DNA of 60,377 nucleotides from Mitsuaria sp. WAJ17. Its GTDB lineage: Bacteria; Pseudomonadota; Gammaproteobacteria; Burkholderiales; Burkholderiaceae_C. The DNA lies in assembly GCF_014174515.1 (NCBI RefSeq), contig NZ_JACJUG010000028.1, forward strand, positions 1-60,377, read 5' to 3'. Position 1 is the stretch's first letter. Each line of letters begins with the position of its first letter. Both the position numbers and the translations under genes were made by a program. Shown here piece by piece: positions 35,319-44,820 of the stretch. The notes under the pieces were generated by a model. It was not told where the DNA came from. It saw only the letters and a program-made list of their open reading frames with translations, and ran no database searches.

Positions 35319-36895
35319 TGTCCGCCGTGAAAGTCTTCGTCCCGCGCGACTCCGCCGCGCTCGCCGTCGGCGCCGATGAGGTCGCCGCCGCACTGATCAC
35401 AGAATGCCAGTGCCGTGGTCTTTCCATCGAGCTGGTCCGCAACGGCTCGCGCGGCCTGCTGTGGCTGGAGACCCTGGTCGAGGTCGAGACCCCGCAGGGC
35501 CGTGTGGCCTACGGCCCGGTCGAGGCCGCCGACGTACCCGGCCTGCTCGATGCCGGCCTGCTGGCCGGCGCGGCGCACGCGCTGTGCCACGGGCTCACCG
35601 AGCAGATCCCCTACCTCGCGCGGCAGGAGCGACTGAGCTTTCGCCGCATCGGTGTGACGGACCCGCTGTCCCTGGCCGACTACGAAGCCCTGGAGGGTTG
35701 GGCGGGCCTGCGAAAGGCCCTGCAGCTGGATGGCGCCGGCATCGTTGCCGAGATCATGCAGTCGGGACTGCGCGGCCGTGGCGGTGCGGCCTTCCCCGCC
35801 GGCATCAAGTGGAGGACGGTGCTTCAGACCGAGGCGCAGCAGAAATACATCGTCTGCAATGCCGACGAGGGCGACTCCGGCACCTTCGCCGACCGCATGG
35901 TGATGGAGGGCGACCCCTACATGCTCATCGAGGGCATGGCCATCGCCGGCCTGGCGGTGGGGGCCGACCGCGGCTACATCTATGTGCGCTCCGAGTACCC
36001 GCAGGCCATTGCCGTGCTGAACGAGGCCATCGCGCGTGCCACGGCCGCCGGCTTCCTCGGCGTCAATCTGCTGGGCTCGGGCCGCGCCTTCGATCTGGAG
36101 GTGCGCAAGGGCGCGGGCTCCTACGTCTGCGGCGAGGAGACCGCCTTGCTGGAAAGCCTGGAAGGCAAGCGTGGCGTGGTGCGCGCCAAGCCGCCGCTGC
36201 CCGCCATCCACGGCCTCTTCGGCCAGCCCACTGTCATCAACAACGTGCTGACCTTCGCCGCCGCGCCGCTGATCCTGGCGCGCGGGGGGCAGTTCTATCG
36301 CGACCACGGCGTGGGCCGCTCGCACGGCACCCTGCCCTTCCAGCTGGCGGGCAACGTCAAGCACGGCGGGCTCGTGGAGAAGGCCTTCGGCCTCACGCTG
36401 CGCGAACTGCTCCACGGCTTCGGCGGCGGCACGGCCACGGGCCGACCCATCAAGGCCGTGCAGGTGGGCGGCCCGCTGGGCGCCTATGTGCCCGAATCGC
36501 ACTGGGACGTGCCACTCGACTATGAAGCCTACGCCGCCATGGGCGCAGTACTGGGCCACGGCGGCATCGTCGTGCACGACGACACGGCGGACCTCTCGCA
36601 GCTGGCGCGCTATGCCATGGAGTTCTGCGCCCTCGAGTCCTGTGGCAAGTGCACGCCCTGCCGCATCGGCTCCACGCGCGGCGTGGAGGTGATCGACCGC
36701 ATCCGCCGCAATGAACAGCGCGAGCAGCAGGTCGTGCTGCTGCGCGACCTCTGCGACACGCTGCTGCACGGCTCGCTGTGCGCCATGGGCGGCATGACGC
36801 CCTACCCGGTGCTGTCCGCCCTCAACCATTACCCGCAGGACTTCGGCCTGAAGAGCGAACAGCCGTCTGTTCAAGCGTCGGCACAGGAGGCATGA
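35318..36895 (+). CDS. fdsB: NAD-dependent formate dehydrogenase beta subunit FdsB
   Basis: This 525-residue NuoF-like protein has an N-terminal thioredoxin-like part, the FMN/NADH motif GRGGAAFPAGIKW, a Gly-rich GAGSYVCGEETALLESLEG segment, and a C-terminal [4Fe-4S] site ESCGKCTPCRIGS with a distal Cys in HGSLCAMGG. It takes electrons from FdsA and FdsG and reduces NAD+. Its ATG shares a base with the fdsG stop. Its 3' end carries the AGGAGG (36885-36890) that serves fdsA. Confidence 0.94.
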   Translation: MSAVKVFVPRDSAALAVGADEVAAALITECQCRGLSIELVRNGSRGLLWLETLVEVETPQGRVAYGPVEAADVPGLLDAGLLAGAAHALCHGLTEQIPYLARQERLSFRRIGVTDPLSLADYEALEGWAGLRKALQLDGAGIVAEIMQSGLRGRGGAAFPAGIKWRTVLQTEAQQKYIVCNADEGDSGTFADRMVMEGDPYMLIEGMAIAGLAVGADRGYIYVRSEYPQAIAVLNEAIARATAAGFLGVNLLGSGRAFDLEVRKGAGSYVCGEETALLESLEGKRGVVRAKPPLPAIHGLFGQPTVINNVLTFAAAPLILARGGQFYRDHGVGRSHGTLPFQLAGNVKHGGLVEKAFGLTLRELLHGFGGGTATGRPIKAVQVGGPLGAYVPESHWDVPLDYEAYAAMGAVLGHGGIVVHDDTADLSQLARYAMEFCALESCGKCTPCRIGSTRGVEVIDRIRRNEQREQQVVLLRDLCDTLLHGSLCAMGGMTPYPVLSALNHYPQDFGLKSEQPSVQASAQEA

Positions 36896-36897
36896 GC

Positions 36898-39783
36898 ATG
36901 AACTCCCACGAGATCGACTACGGCACGCCCCGCCGCGAATCCGAACACGAAGTCACCCTGGAGATCGACGGCCACAGCGTCACCGTGCCCGCCGGCACCT
37001 CGCTGATGCGCGCCGCCGCTGAGGCCGGCGTGATGGTGCCCAAGCTTTGTGCCACCGACAGCCTGGAGCCCTTCGGCTCCTGCCGGCTGTGCCTCGTGGA
37101 GATCGATGGACGCAAGGGCTTCCCCGCCAGCTGCACCACGCCGGCCGAGGCTGGCATGAAGGTGAAGACGCAATCGCCGAAGCTGCAGCAGCTGCGCAAG
37201 GGCGTGATGGAGCTCTACATCTCCGACCACCCCCTGGACTGCCTCACCTGCAGCGCCAACGGCAACTGCGAGCTGCAGACGCAGGCCGGCGTCGTTGGCC
37301 TGCGCGAAGTGCGCTACGGCGTCGGTGAGAAGGCCGGCGCGCATCATTGCGACCTGCCCAAGGATGAGTCCAACCCCTACTTCACCTTCGACTCCAGCAA
37401 GTGCATCGTCTGCAACCGCTGCGTGCGCGCCTGCGAGGAGACGCAAGGCACCTTCGCGCTGACGATCAGCGGCCGCGGGTTCGAGGCCCGTGTCTCGCCG
37501 GGGCAGGACCAGCCCTTCATGGAGTCCGACTGCGTGTCCTGCGGCGCCTGCGTGCAGGCCTGCCCCACGGCCACGCTGCAGGAAAAGACCGTCATCCAGA
37601 TCGGCCAGCCCGAGCACAGCGTGATCACCACCTGCGCCTACTGTGGCGTGGGCTGTGCCTTCAAGGCCGAGATGAAGGGCAGCCAGGTCGTGAACATGGT
37701 GCCCTGGAAGGACGGCAAGGCCAACGAGGGCCACAGCTGCATCAAGGGCCGCTTCGCCTGGGGCTATGCCACGCACCCGGACCGCATCACCAAGCCCATG
37801 ATCCGCGCCAGCATCCAGGACCCCTGGCAGGAGGTGAGCTGGGAGGCCGCGCTCGCGCATGCCGCCAGCGAGTTCCGCCGCATCCAGGCCAAGCACGGGC
37901 GTGACTCCATCGGCGGCATCACGTCCTCGCGCTGCACCAACGAGGAGACCTACCTCGTGCAGAAGCTGGTGCGCGCGGCCTTCGGCAACAACAACGTCGA
38001 TACTTGCGCCCGCGTCTGCCACTCACCCACCGGCTATGGCCTGGGCCAGACCCTGGGGACCTCGGCCGGCACACAGACCTTCAAGTCGGTCGACAAGGCC
38101 GATGTGGTGATGGTCATCGGCGCCAACCCCAGCGAAGCCCATCCGGTCTTCGGCTCGCGCCTGAAGAAGCGGCTGCGCGAGGGCGCAAAGCTCATCGTCA
38201 TCGACCCGCGCCGCATCGACCTGGTCAAGAGCCCGCACATCCAGGCGGCCCATCACCTGCAGCTCAAGCCCGGCACCAACGTGGCGGTGATCAGCGCGAT
38301 GGCGCATGTTGTCGTCACCGAAGGTCTGGTCGATGAGGCCTATGTGGCCGAGCGCTGCGACCCCAGGAGCTACGCCCAGTGGCGCGATTTCGTGGCCCGC
38401 CCCGAGGACTCGCCCGAGGCCCTGGAAGCCGCCAGCGGCGTGCCCGCGGCCGAGCTGCGCGCCGCCGCCCGCCTGTATGCCACGGGTGGCAATGCGGCCA
38501 TCTACTACGGTCTGGGCGTGACCGAGCACAGCCAGGGATCGACCATGGTGATGGGCATCGCCAACCTCGCCATGGCCACAGGCAACGTCGGCCGCGAGGG
38601 CGTTGGCGTGAACCCGCTGCGCGGCCAGAACAATGTGCAGGGCAGCTGCGACATGGGCAGCTTCCCGCACGAGCTGCCGGGCTACCGCCACATCAGCGAC
38701 AGCACGGTGCGCGGACAGTTCGAGGCCGCCTGGGGCGTGACGCTCAACCCCGAGCCCGGCCTGCGCATTCCCAACATGCTGGACGCCGCGCTCTCGGGCA
38801 GCTTCAAGGGCCTGTACTGCGAGGGCGAGGACATCGTGCAGTCCGACCCCAACACCCAGCATGTGGCCGCCGCGCTGATGGCCATGGAATGCGTGGTGGT
38901 GCAGGACATTTTCCTCAACGAGACCGCCAAGTACGCGCATGTGTTCCTGCCCGGCTCCAGCTTCCTTGAGAAGGACGGCACCTTCACCAATGCCGAGCGC
39001 CGCATCAGCCGCGTGCGCAAGGTCATGCCCCCTCTGGGCGGCTACGCGGACTGGGAGGTGACGGTCAAGCTGGCCGAGGCGCTGGGCTATCCGATGCACT
39101 ACCGCAATCCCGAGGAGATCATGCAGGAGATCGCCGCGCTGACCCCGACCTTCGCCGGCGTCAGCTACGGGAAGATCGAGCGCCTGGGCAGCGTGCAATG
39201 GCCCTGCAACGACAGCACGGGCGAAGCCGGCACGGCCATCATGCACGTGGGCAAGTTCGTGCGCGGCCAGGGTCGCTTCATCATCACCCAATACGTGCCG
39301 ACTGACGAAAAGGTGACCCGCAAGTTCCCCCTGCTGCTGACCACCGGCCGCATCCTGAGCCAGTACAACGTGGGCGCCCAGACGCGCCGCACCGAGAACA
39401 ACCAGTGGCACAGCGAGGACGTGCTGGAGATCCATCCGCACGACGCCGAGGAGCGCGGCATCGCCGAGGGCGACTGGGTGGGCATCCACAGCCGCGCCGG
39501 CGAAACCGTCCTGCGCGCCACCGTCACCGAACGGGTGCAGCCGGGCGTGGTCTACACCACCTTCCACTTCCCCGAGTCCGGCGCCAACGTCATCACCACG
39601 GACAACTCCGACTGGGCCACCAACTGCCCCGAGTACAAGGTGACGGCCGTGCAGGTGATGAAGGTGATGCAGGCTCAAGCCCTCTCGCCCTGGCAGAAGG
39701 AATTCAACCGCTTCGACGCCCTGCAGCATGAGCTTCTGCAGGCGGCGCAGCATCCCGCGGAGGCCGTGCATGGCGGCAAGTGA
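36898..39783 (+). CDS. fdsA: NAD-dependent formate dehydrogenase catalytic alpha subunit FdsA (Mo-bisMGD)
   Basis: This 961-residue protein has an N-terminal [2Fe-2S] ferredoxin (CRLCLVEIDG), a His-Cys3 [4Fe-4S] site (HPLDCLTCSANGNC) and two ferredoxin clusters (CIVCNRCVRACEE and CVSCGACVQACPT). The catalytic part starts with CAYCGVGC. Cys374 and His375 (RVCHSPT) match the molybdenum ligand pair, so it is a Cys enzyme, not a selenocysteine one. It oxidises formate to CO2. An ATG at 36892 is too close to AGGAGG; the one at 36898 has a 7-base spacing. Confidence 0.95.
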   Translation: MNSHEIDYGTPRRESEHEVTLEIDGHSVTVPAGTSLMRAAAEAGVMVPKLCATDSLEPFGSCRLCLVEIDGRKGFPASCTTPAEAGMKVKTQSPKLQQLRKGVMELYISDHPLDCLTCSANGNCELQTQAGVVGLREVRYGVGEKAGAHHCDLPKDESNPYFTFDSSKCIVCNRCVRACEETQGTFALTISGRGFEARVSPGQDQPFMESDCVSCGACVQACPTATLQEKTVIQIGQPEHSVITTCAYCGVGCAFKAEMKGSQVVNMVPWKDGKANEGHSCIKGRFAWGYATHPDRITKPMIRASIQDPWQEVSWEAALAHAASEFRRIQAKHGRDSIGGITSSRCTNEETYLVQKLVRAAFGNNNVDTCARVCHSPTGYGLGQTLGTSAGTQTFKSVDKADVVMVIGANPSEAHPVFGSRLKKRLREGAKLIVIDPRRIDLVKSPHIQAAHHLQLKPGTNVAVISAMAHVVVTEGLVDEAYVAERCDPRSYAQWRDFVARPEDSPEALEAASGVPAAELRAAARLYATGGNAAIYYGLGVTEHSQGSTMVMGIANLAMATGNVGREGVGVNPLRGQNNVQGSCDMGSFPHELPGYRHISDSTVRGQFEAAWGVTLNPEPGLRIPNMLDAALSGSFKGLYCEGEDIVQSDPNTQHVAAALMAMECVVVQDIFLNETAKYAHVFLPGSSFLEKDGTFTNAERRISRVRKVMPPLGGYADWEVTVKLAEALGYPMHYRNPEEIMQEIAALTPTFAGVSYGKIERLGSVQWPCNDSTGEAGTAIMHVGKFVRGQGRFIITQYVPTDEKVTRKFPLLLTTGRILSQYNVGAQTRRTENNQWHSEDVLEIHPHDAEERGIAEGDWVGIHSRAGETVLRATVTERVQPGVVYTTFHFPESGANVITTDNSDWATNCPEYKVTAVQVMKVMQAQALSPWQKEFNRFDALQHELLQAAQHPAEAVHGGK

Positions 39784-40663
39784 GGCCCCGATGAAGCGCG
39801 CCCGCTCCCGGACCACACCCGCGCTGGACTTCTGCGAGGGTGCCCGCGCCCTGCCGGTGCGCCGAGTGCGCGGCGGGCACAGCGCGGAGCTGCTGGACTG
39901 GGTGGCCGACGAGGTGCCCGTGGCCCTGGAGTACAACGGCGTCAGTCACGCCGTGATGCTGGCCACGCCCCTGGACCTGGCGGACTTCGCCCTGGGCTTC
40001 TCACTCAGCGAGGGCATCTTGCAAGGCCCGCAAGAGCTCTACGGTGTGGAGGAAGTGCCCGGTCCGCAAGGCATCACCCTCAAGCTGGAGATCGCCAGCG
40101 GTGCCTTCCTTCGACTGAAGGAGCGCCGCCGCAGCCTGGCCGGCCGCACCGGCTGCGGCCTGTGCGGCACCGAGAGCCTGGCTCATGTGGCGCGCGACCT
40201 TCCCGAGCTGCCGGCATCAGGGGGTCAGGTCTTGCGCGGCGAGGCCATCGCCCATGCCATGAGCCAGTTCTGCGAGCAGCAGACCCTGCAGCAGGCCACC
40301 GGCGCCGTGCACGCCGCCGCCTGGTGCTCGGCCGAGGGCGAGCTTCGCTGGCTGCGGGAGGACGTGGGCCGGCACAACGCCCTGGACAAGCTCATCGGCG
40401 CCCTGGCCCGCATGGGCGTGAAGGCCAGCGAGGGCTTCATCGCCGTCACCAGCCGCGCCAGCTTCGAGATGGTGCAGAAGACCGCCATGGCCGGCGTGCC
40501 CCTGCTGGCAGCCGTCTCCGCGCCCACCAGCTTTGCCGTGGCCACCGCCACGCAGGCCGGCATGACGCTCGTCGGCTTCGCCCGCGGCCAGGACCTGGTG
40601 GTCTACTGCCATCCCGAGCGCCTGGACCTGGACCCACGAGGTGCCGGCGCCACGCCTCACTGA
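39770..40663 (+). CDS. fdhD: FdhD/FdsC sulfurtransferase for formate dehydrogenase
   Basis: This 297-residue protein has the FdhD signature GRTGCGLCG with Cys129 and Cys132, which carry sulfur from a cysteine desulfurase to the molybdenum cofactor of FdsA. DVGRHNALDKLIGAL is the second conserved block. The ATG at 39770 overlaps fdsA by 14 bases and has GGAGG at 6 bases; an ATG at 39791, just after the fdsA stop, has GAGG at 5 bases and is nearly as good. In fds clusters this gene is also called fdsC. Confidence 0.92.
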   Translation: MAASEAPMKRARSRTTPALDFCEGARALPVRRVRGGHSAELLDWVADEVPVALEYNGVSHAVMLATPLDLADFALGFSLSEGILQGPQELYGVEEVPGPQGITLKLEIASGAFLRLKERRRSLAGRTGCGLCGTESLAHVARDLPELPASGGQVLRGEAIAHAMSQFCEQQTLQQATGAVHAAAWCSAEGELRWLREDVGRHNALDKLIGALARMGVKASEGFIAVTSRASFEMVQKTAMAGVPLLAAVSAPTSFAVATATQAGMTLVGFARGQDLVVYCHPERLDLDPRGAGATPH

Positions 40664-40682
40664 ACACGCATCGCGACACACC

Positions 40683-40913
40683 ATGGATATCGCCAAACTC
40701 GTCCGCATGGCCAACCAGATCGGCACCTTCTTCCAGGCCATGCCCGACCATGCCGAGGCCCTCGACGGCATCGCCCTGCACCTCCAGAAGTTCTGGGAAC
40801 CCCGCATGCGACGGGAATTCCTCGGCGCACTGGAGGCAGGGCATGCCGACACCGCTTCCCTGTTGCCCATCGTGCGAGAAGCGGTGCAAGCACGGCGGGC
40901 CGCGCTCAAGTGA
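40683..40913 (+). CDS. fdsD: Formate dehydrogenase delta subunit FdsD
   Basis: This 76-residue protein starts MDIAKLVRMANQIGTFF, the usual FdsD beginning, and continues with HLQKFWEPRMRREF. FdsD is a small accessory subunit that helps assembly or stability of the Fds complex. It follows fdhD by 19 bases and is last in the operon. It converges on the secreted-protein gene at 40935 with 21 bases between and no clear hairpin. Confidence 0.9.
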   Translation: MDIAKLVRMANQIGTFFQAMPDHAEALDGIALHLQKFWEPRMRREFLGALEAGHADTASLLPIVREAVQARRAALK

Positions 40914-40934
40914 GGTCGCGGCCCGCGCCGGGGC

Positions 40935-41909
40935 TCACTCCTCCCCTTCGATCAGCACCCAGTTGAAGCTGCGCGTCAGGTTGATCTGGAAGCCCACCTG
41001 GGAGACCCCGCTGTCCAGGAACTCGATGCCCAGCGCCTTGCCGGAACGCAAGCTGGGGCTGGGCACATGGTTCAGGGAGGGAACATAGAACGAGGCGGGA
41101 TCCGCCACCGAGAGCCGGACCTGCTTGTTCACGTAAAGGGTCTGGATGTTGTTCTTCAGGTACATGCCCACGTCCACGCCGCCGTAAAGGTAGGTATTGG
41201 GCTGGATCGCATTGACGAAGCCGAACAGGGCCTGCTGCGGCGCGATGTCAAGGACCCTGCCCGAGAAGCTGCCAGTGGCCAGGGCGATCTGGCCGGCGGC
41301 ACCGGCCAGCTTGCCGTTGATGTAGTCACCCAGCCAGGGCACCCAGCCCAGCGAGTTGTCGCAGCCGGTGGTCTGGCTGGGCTCGAAGCTGACGTTGGCG
41401 CCGCTGATGGCACCGGTGTAGGGGTTGTAGTCCAGGGTGGCGACGATGGAACCGATGGTTAGCGAGACATTGCACTCGAAGCTCACCGGGCCAGAACGCC
41501 CGTTGGCCTGCAGCACGACGTCATAGCGCAGGCCGTCCAGACGGAAGCGGATGTTCCCGCCCTGCAGGCCCGAGAGCGAGGCGTTCAGGGTGCCTCGCAG
41601 CACGCCGGAAGGGTATTTCATCCGCACCGAGACATCGCCGGACTGCGCCACCGCGGCGCGCACCGCGTCGTTCAGGGCCCACTGGATGCCCTGGTAGTAG
41701 CCCTGGGCCGTGCCGATCAGGCTGCTCATCTGCGCCGACTGCGCCAGGTCCCCGCCGCTCAGGGGGGTGGCGCTGCCCTGCCAGGTGGCGGAAGCCGCAT
41801 AGCTGCTGCCGCTCAATGAGGACTGGTAGGTGTTGCCGCTGCGGGCCTGGGCCGTGTTCGCGGACAGCAGGATGGCCAGGGCGCATCCGATCGCTTGGAT
41901 CACTCTCAT
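40935..41909 (-). CDS. Secreted protein of unknown function
   Basis: This 324-residue protein has a clean signal peptide (MRVIQAIGCALAILLSANTA, then AQA/RSG). The mature part is rich in Ser, Gly, Asn and Tyr with beta-type spacing (RMKYPSGVLRGTLNASLSG, VATLDYNPYTGAISGANVSF) and only two mature cysteines (FECNVS and TTGCDNS), probably one disulfide. No family was recognised. Composition fits a periplasmic or outer-surface beta protein. It lies on the opposite strand to the formate operon, so a shared role is not implied. Confidence 0.7.
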   Translation of the reverse strand: MRVIQAIGCALAILLSANTAQARSGNTYQSSLSGSSYAASATWQGSATPLSGGDLAQSAQMSSLIGTAQGYYQGIQWALNDAVRAAVAQSGDVSVRMKYPSGVLRGTLNASLSGLQGGNIRFRLDGLRYDVVLQANGRSGPVSFECNVSLTIGSIVATLDYNPYTGAISGANVSFEPSQTTGCDNSLGWVPWLGDYINGKLAGAAGQIALATGSFSGRVLDIAPQQALFGFVNAIQPNTYLYGGVDVGMYLKNNIQTLYVNKQVRLSVADPASFYVPSLNHVPSPSLRSGKALGIEFLDSGVSQVGFQINLTRSFNWVLIEGEE

Positions 41910-42301
41910 GGGTTCACTCCCTCGTCAATGGACTGGTCTTGCTTCCAGATAGCGCGGGCCATTCGAAGGGCCTGCGCAGGCTCGTGGCGCAGGGCAGCGC
42001 ATGAGGCCGCCCCGGCCGCCGCGCAGGCTAAGGCGAGGCGGTGGCGGGTCGACACCTGTCAACTCTGACAGCATCATGGCGGCAAACCCGCGGCGTCCGG
42101 GCGACGCTACCGGCGCGCGCTGAGCCGCCTGTTGAGTGCGCACCCACATTCGGTGGAGCGGGGCTGCGGCTCCACAAGTCGCTATGCGCACAGCCCTCGG
42201 GGGCGTTCGGATCCGGCAGGCCCTTTCTGTGAGCGGCGCGGTCGCCAGCGCCCGCCTGTCAGCGAACCGCCAACGCTCGGTCTACACTCCCCGGCCGAGG
42301 G
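41910..42301. other. 392-base intergenic region with two inverted repeats
   Basis: No credible gene is seen between these two divergent genes. CTGTCA (42056-42061) and TGACAG (42066-42071) form a tight dyad with a 4-base centre. GTGGAGC (42153-42159) and GCTCCAC (42169-42175) form a 7-bp stem with a 9-base loop. The region probably carries divergent promoters for the secreted-protein gene and the gene at 42302. No match to a known operator can be claimed. Confidence 0.4.
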
Positions 42302-43609
42302 ATGCGCATGACTGGGAAGCACCGCTGGATCGCCGCACTTGCCCTGCTGGTCCTGGGCAGCAGCCTGGGGTGGAGGCAGTGGCGGGAGCCGCAGGACCCG
42401 ATGCCGCCCCCGCAGGCTCCGGCCCCGCGACCGGCGGCTGCCTCGCGGGCATCTGCACCGGCACCCCAGCCGCTGCCTTCGTTCGCCCGATCGACACCTG
42501 CGCCGAGCCCGCTGTTGGCGGCTCCGCGGCCGGACGGCCTCACGCCCCGCGCCCGCCGCATGCGCGAGGATTGGTGCGGCTACGGACTACAGGAAGCCCA
42601 CAAGGAGGAACAGCAGCGAGAGGCCCGGCAGATCAGGGACACGGCCGACGAGGCGGCCGAGGACACCGGCGAGGCGGAGCTGCTGATGGCCCAGGCACGG
42701 GAACAGGTGCTGGCCTTCTGGATCAGCGTCCTTCGGGATCGCAAGGACCTGCGCTCCCAGGCCATCGCCGACTACCTCGCTGGCGACACGCCCAGCCGCG
42801 CCCATCTGCAGGACCTTGCCCGGCGCAGCACCGATCCCATGGTCACCGCCCTGGCCCTGCAGCGCCCGTGCAAGGGCCAGGCCTGCACGGCAGTCGACAA
42901 GGCCCAGTGGGCGCGCCTGGAGCCGGACAACCTGATGGCCTGGATGGCGCAGACGGGGACGGAGCAGACGGCCTATCTGATCGAGCGCATGGGTCGGGAG
43001 GCCCAGCGCAGCGAGGACTACCTGCTGCCCCTGAGCCAGGCCCTGGCCGAGCTGAGCGTTGCCACAACGCCCGGCCTGCGCCAGATGGCCGAGCTGGAGC
43101 TCATGGCCGGTGTCCTGGCGTCCTGGAATCTGCCCGCCATGCGCCCCGTGCTGGACGGCTGCCAGGCGGCCCGCACCCAGCCCGCCATGGCCACTCACTG
43201 CGAGCGCATCGCCCAGCTGATGTGGGGCAGCTCCCACCTCCTGGGCCGCGGACTGGCCCTGGCCCTGGCACGCCGCCTGGTGCCGCCCACCCATGACCAG
43301 CGCCCGGAGTGGGAGCGCCGCGCCCTGCGCTATGAGGCCCTGGTGCAGGCCGAGATGGATCGCAGCCAGGCCCAGGCGGAGCGCTGGGCACACCGACTGC
43401 CGCAGGAGGGTTGCCGCGTCGCCGCCTTCGACCATGCCGAGCTGCGCAAGCGCATGCGGCTGGGCGAATGGGCCTTCGCCCAGGACTTCCAGGCCGCCAG
43501 CGGCGACAGCCTGGAAGTCCTGGCGCTCAGGAACCGCGCCAGCCGCGATGGTCGTTCGCTGCTGGACAGCCCGGTGCCCGCCAGCGCGGCTGCGCCCTCG
43601 GGCCGCTGA
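42302..43609 (+). CDS. Unknown protein with N-terminal anchor and Pro/Ala linker
   Basis: This 435-residue protein has an N-terminal hydrophobic segment (about 9-23: WIAALALLVLGSSLG), an approximately 60-residue Pro/Ala-rich linker and then a long helical domain with scattered cysteines (PCKGQACTAV, LDGCQAARTQ, THCERIAQ, QEGCRVAAF). The design is that of an inner-membrane-anchored periplasmic protein. No family was recognised. The start could be ATG 42302 or 42308. A short unknown gene follows 32 bases downstream on the same strand. Confidence 0.65.
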   Translation: MRMTGKHRWIAALALLVLGSSLGWRQWREPQDPMPPPQAPAPRPAAASRASAPAPQPLPSFARSTPAPSPLLAAPRPDGLTPRARRMREDWCGYGLQEAHKEEQQREARQIRDTADEAAEDTGEAELLMAQAREQVLAFWISVLRDRKDLRSQAIADYLAGDTPSRAHLQDLARRSTDPMVTALALQRPCKGQACTAVDKAQWARLEPDNLMAWMAQTGTEQTAYLIERMGREAQRSEDYLLPLSQALAELSVATTPGLRQMAELELMAGVLASWNLPAMRPVLDGCQAARTQPAMATHCERIAQLMWGSSHLLGRGLALALARRLVPPTHDQRPEWERRALRYEALVQAEMDRSQAQAERWAHRLPQEGCRVAAFDHAELRKRMRLGEWAFAQDFQAASGDSLEVLALRNRASRDGRSLLDSPVPASAAAPSGR

Positions 43610-43641
43610 AGCCCCGGCGCGCCCACGGCACAATGCCGCCC

Positions 43642-43845
43642 ATGAGCCAAGAAGTCCCCACCGTCCACCTGACTCCCGAGGAACGCGACCACCTCTGGTA
43701 CATGCCCCAGCAGCCCGGTGGCCGCATCGTGCCGGAGCCCATCCAGCAGCGCCTGCAAGACCTGGGCCTGGTGACCGCGCCCCTGGCCGACGGCCAGCGT
43801 GGCATCACCGTGCTGGGGGACAAGGTCCGGCGTGGCGTGATCTGA
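43642..43845 (+). CDS. Small unknown protein (67 aa)
   Basis: This 67-residue frame starts MSQEVPTVHLTPEERDHLWY and ends LGDKVRRGVI. The middle (IQQRLQDLGLVTAPLADGQR, then GITVLG) looks like the recognition part of a small winged helix, in which a short helix is followed by two strands. No ribosome site is strong; an ATG at 43633 is also possible. Codon use is like that of its neighbours, which supports it being real. It is probably cytoplasmic. Function is unknown. Confidence 0.6.
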   Translation: MSQEVPTVHLTPEERDHLWYMPQQPGGRIVPEPIQQRLQDLGLVTAPLADGQRGITVLGDKVRRGVI

Positions 43846-44207
43846 GGGGACAGGTCGGACCGCTGCATTGCCGGCCCTGTGCTGTCTGGAGCCGCCCCAC
43901 GGCGCGACAGACGCCAGGGCGCCTGCGGCAGCGCGCGCCCAGAGGGCGGCATTGCATGACACCGATCACGGAATTGGCGCGCCGCGATCGGCGCCATCGC
44001 AGCCGGGGTGGCAACCGGCCGCCGCCGGCCACCCAGCGTGGCGGCGCCCCCGCTGCGCGGGTGAAGTCCGGCAGCGCCGCGCCCAACGCGGCCGACGCCA
44101 GTTCGCCCCGCTCCAGCTGAAATCCAGGGTACAAGTGCGTCCTGCATGCAGCGCCGGGCCGCCTCCGCGAAGGCAGGCGCCGCACGAGACCAAGAACCGG
44201 AGTTCCC
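43846..44207. other. 362-base gap without a supported gene
   Basis: The stretch is GC-rich and contains a short Arg/Pro-rich frame (43956-44120) that has no ribosome site or family match and is not accepted. No clear terminator is visible. The promoter of the DUF2059 gene should lie in its last 100 bases, but no convincing -35/-10 pair was found. CGGAG before 44208 is that gene's ribosome site. Confidence 0.4.
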
Positions 44208-44684
44208 ATGAAGCGTCATATCAAGACCGCCGTCGCCATCGCCACCCTGGGCTTCAGCAGCCTGGGCTTTGCAGCCGACACGGCTCCCGTCGAGGCCGCC
44301 CGCCTGCTCGACACCCTCAACCTGCAGCGGGTGCTGCAGGAATCCATCGAGACCTCGCTGGATGCCCAGATTCAGCGCCAGCCCAAGCTCGCCCCCTACC
44401 GGGCGGTGATGCTCAGCTTCATGGCCAAGTACATGAGCTACGAGGGGCTCAAGGGCGAGCTGATCGACATCTACGCCAAGGAGTTCAGCGGCGAGGAGCT
44501 TGCCGCCCTGCGCGAGTTCTACCAAACGCCCGTGGGCCGCAAGGCCATCGAGCGCCTTCCCGCGCTGATGGCACAGGGCATGCAAATGGGCCAGCGGCGC
44601 GTGCAGGCCCACCTGGGCGAGCTGGAGGACATGATCAAGTCCGAGACGCAACGCCTGCAGTCCCAGCAGCAGAAGACGCCCTGA
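44208..44684 (+). CDS. DUF2059 periplasmic protein
   Basis: This 158-residue protein has a signal peptide (MKRHIKTAVAIATLGFSSLG, cleaved near FAA/DTAP). The C-terminal half carries the DUF2059 pattern: IYAKEFSGEELAALREFYQT followed by PVGRKAIERLP. The domain is helical and common in proteobacterial periplasmic proteins; its role is unknown. CGGAG precedes the ATG. It stands alone between two gaps. Confidence 0.88.
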   Translation: MKRHIKTAVAIATLGFSSLGFAADTAPVEAARLLDTLNLQRVLQESIETSLDAQIQRQPKLAPYRAVMLSFMAKYMSYEGLKGELIDIYAKEFSGEELAALREFYQTPVGRKAIERLPALMAQGMQMGQRRVQAHLGELEDMIKSETQRLQSQQQKTP

Positions 44685-44820
44685 CCGGCGTGCACCGGAC
44701 GCCCGCCCCGCCTTGCCCACGGTTTGCGTGCTGGACGAGGCAGAGGTCCGATTCCGTCCAACCCCGCGGCGCCCTGGCGTCTAGAGTACAGGCTCCCTCC
44801 CACGACCTGCCTGCACCGCT

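Noticed and set aside
36898..39783. Selenocysteine formate dehydrogenase
   Set aside because: The active-site codon is TGC (Cys374); no in-frame TGA is needed or present.
43956..44120. 54-residue Arg/Pro-rich small frame
   Set aside because: No ribosome site, no family features, and composition expected of non-coding GC-rich DNA.
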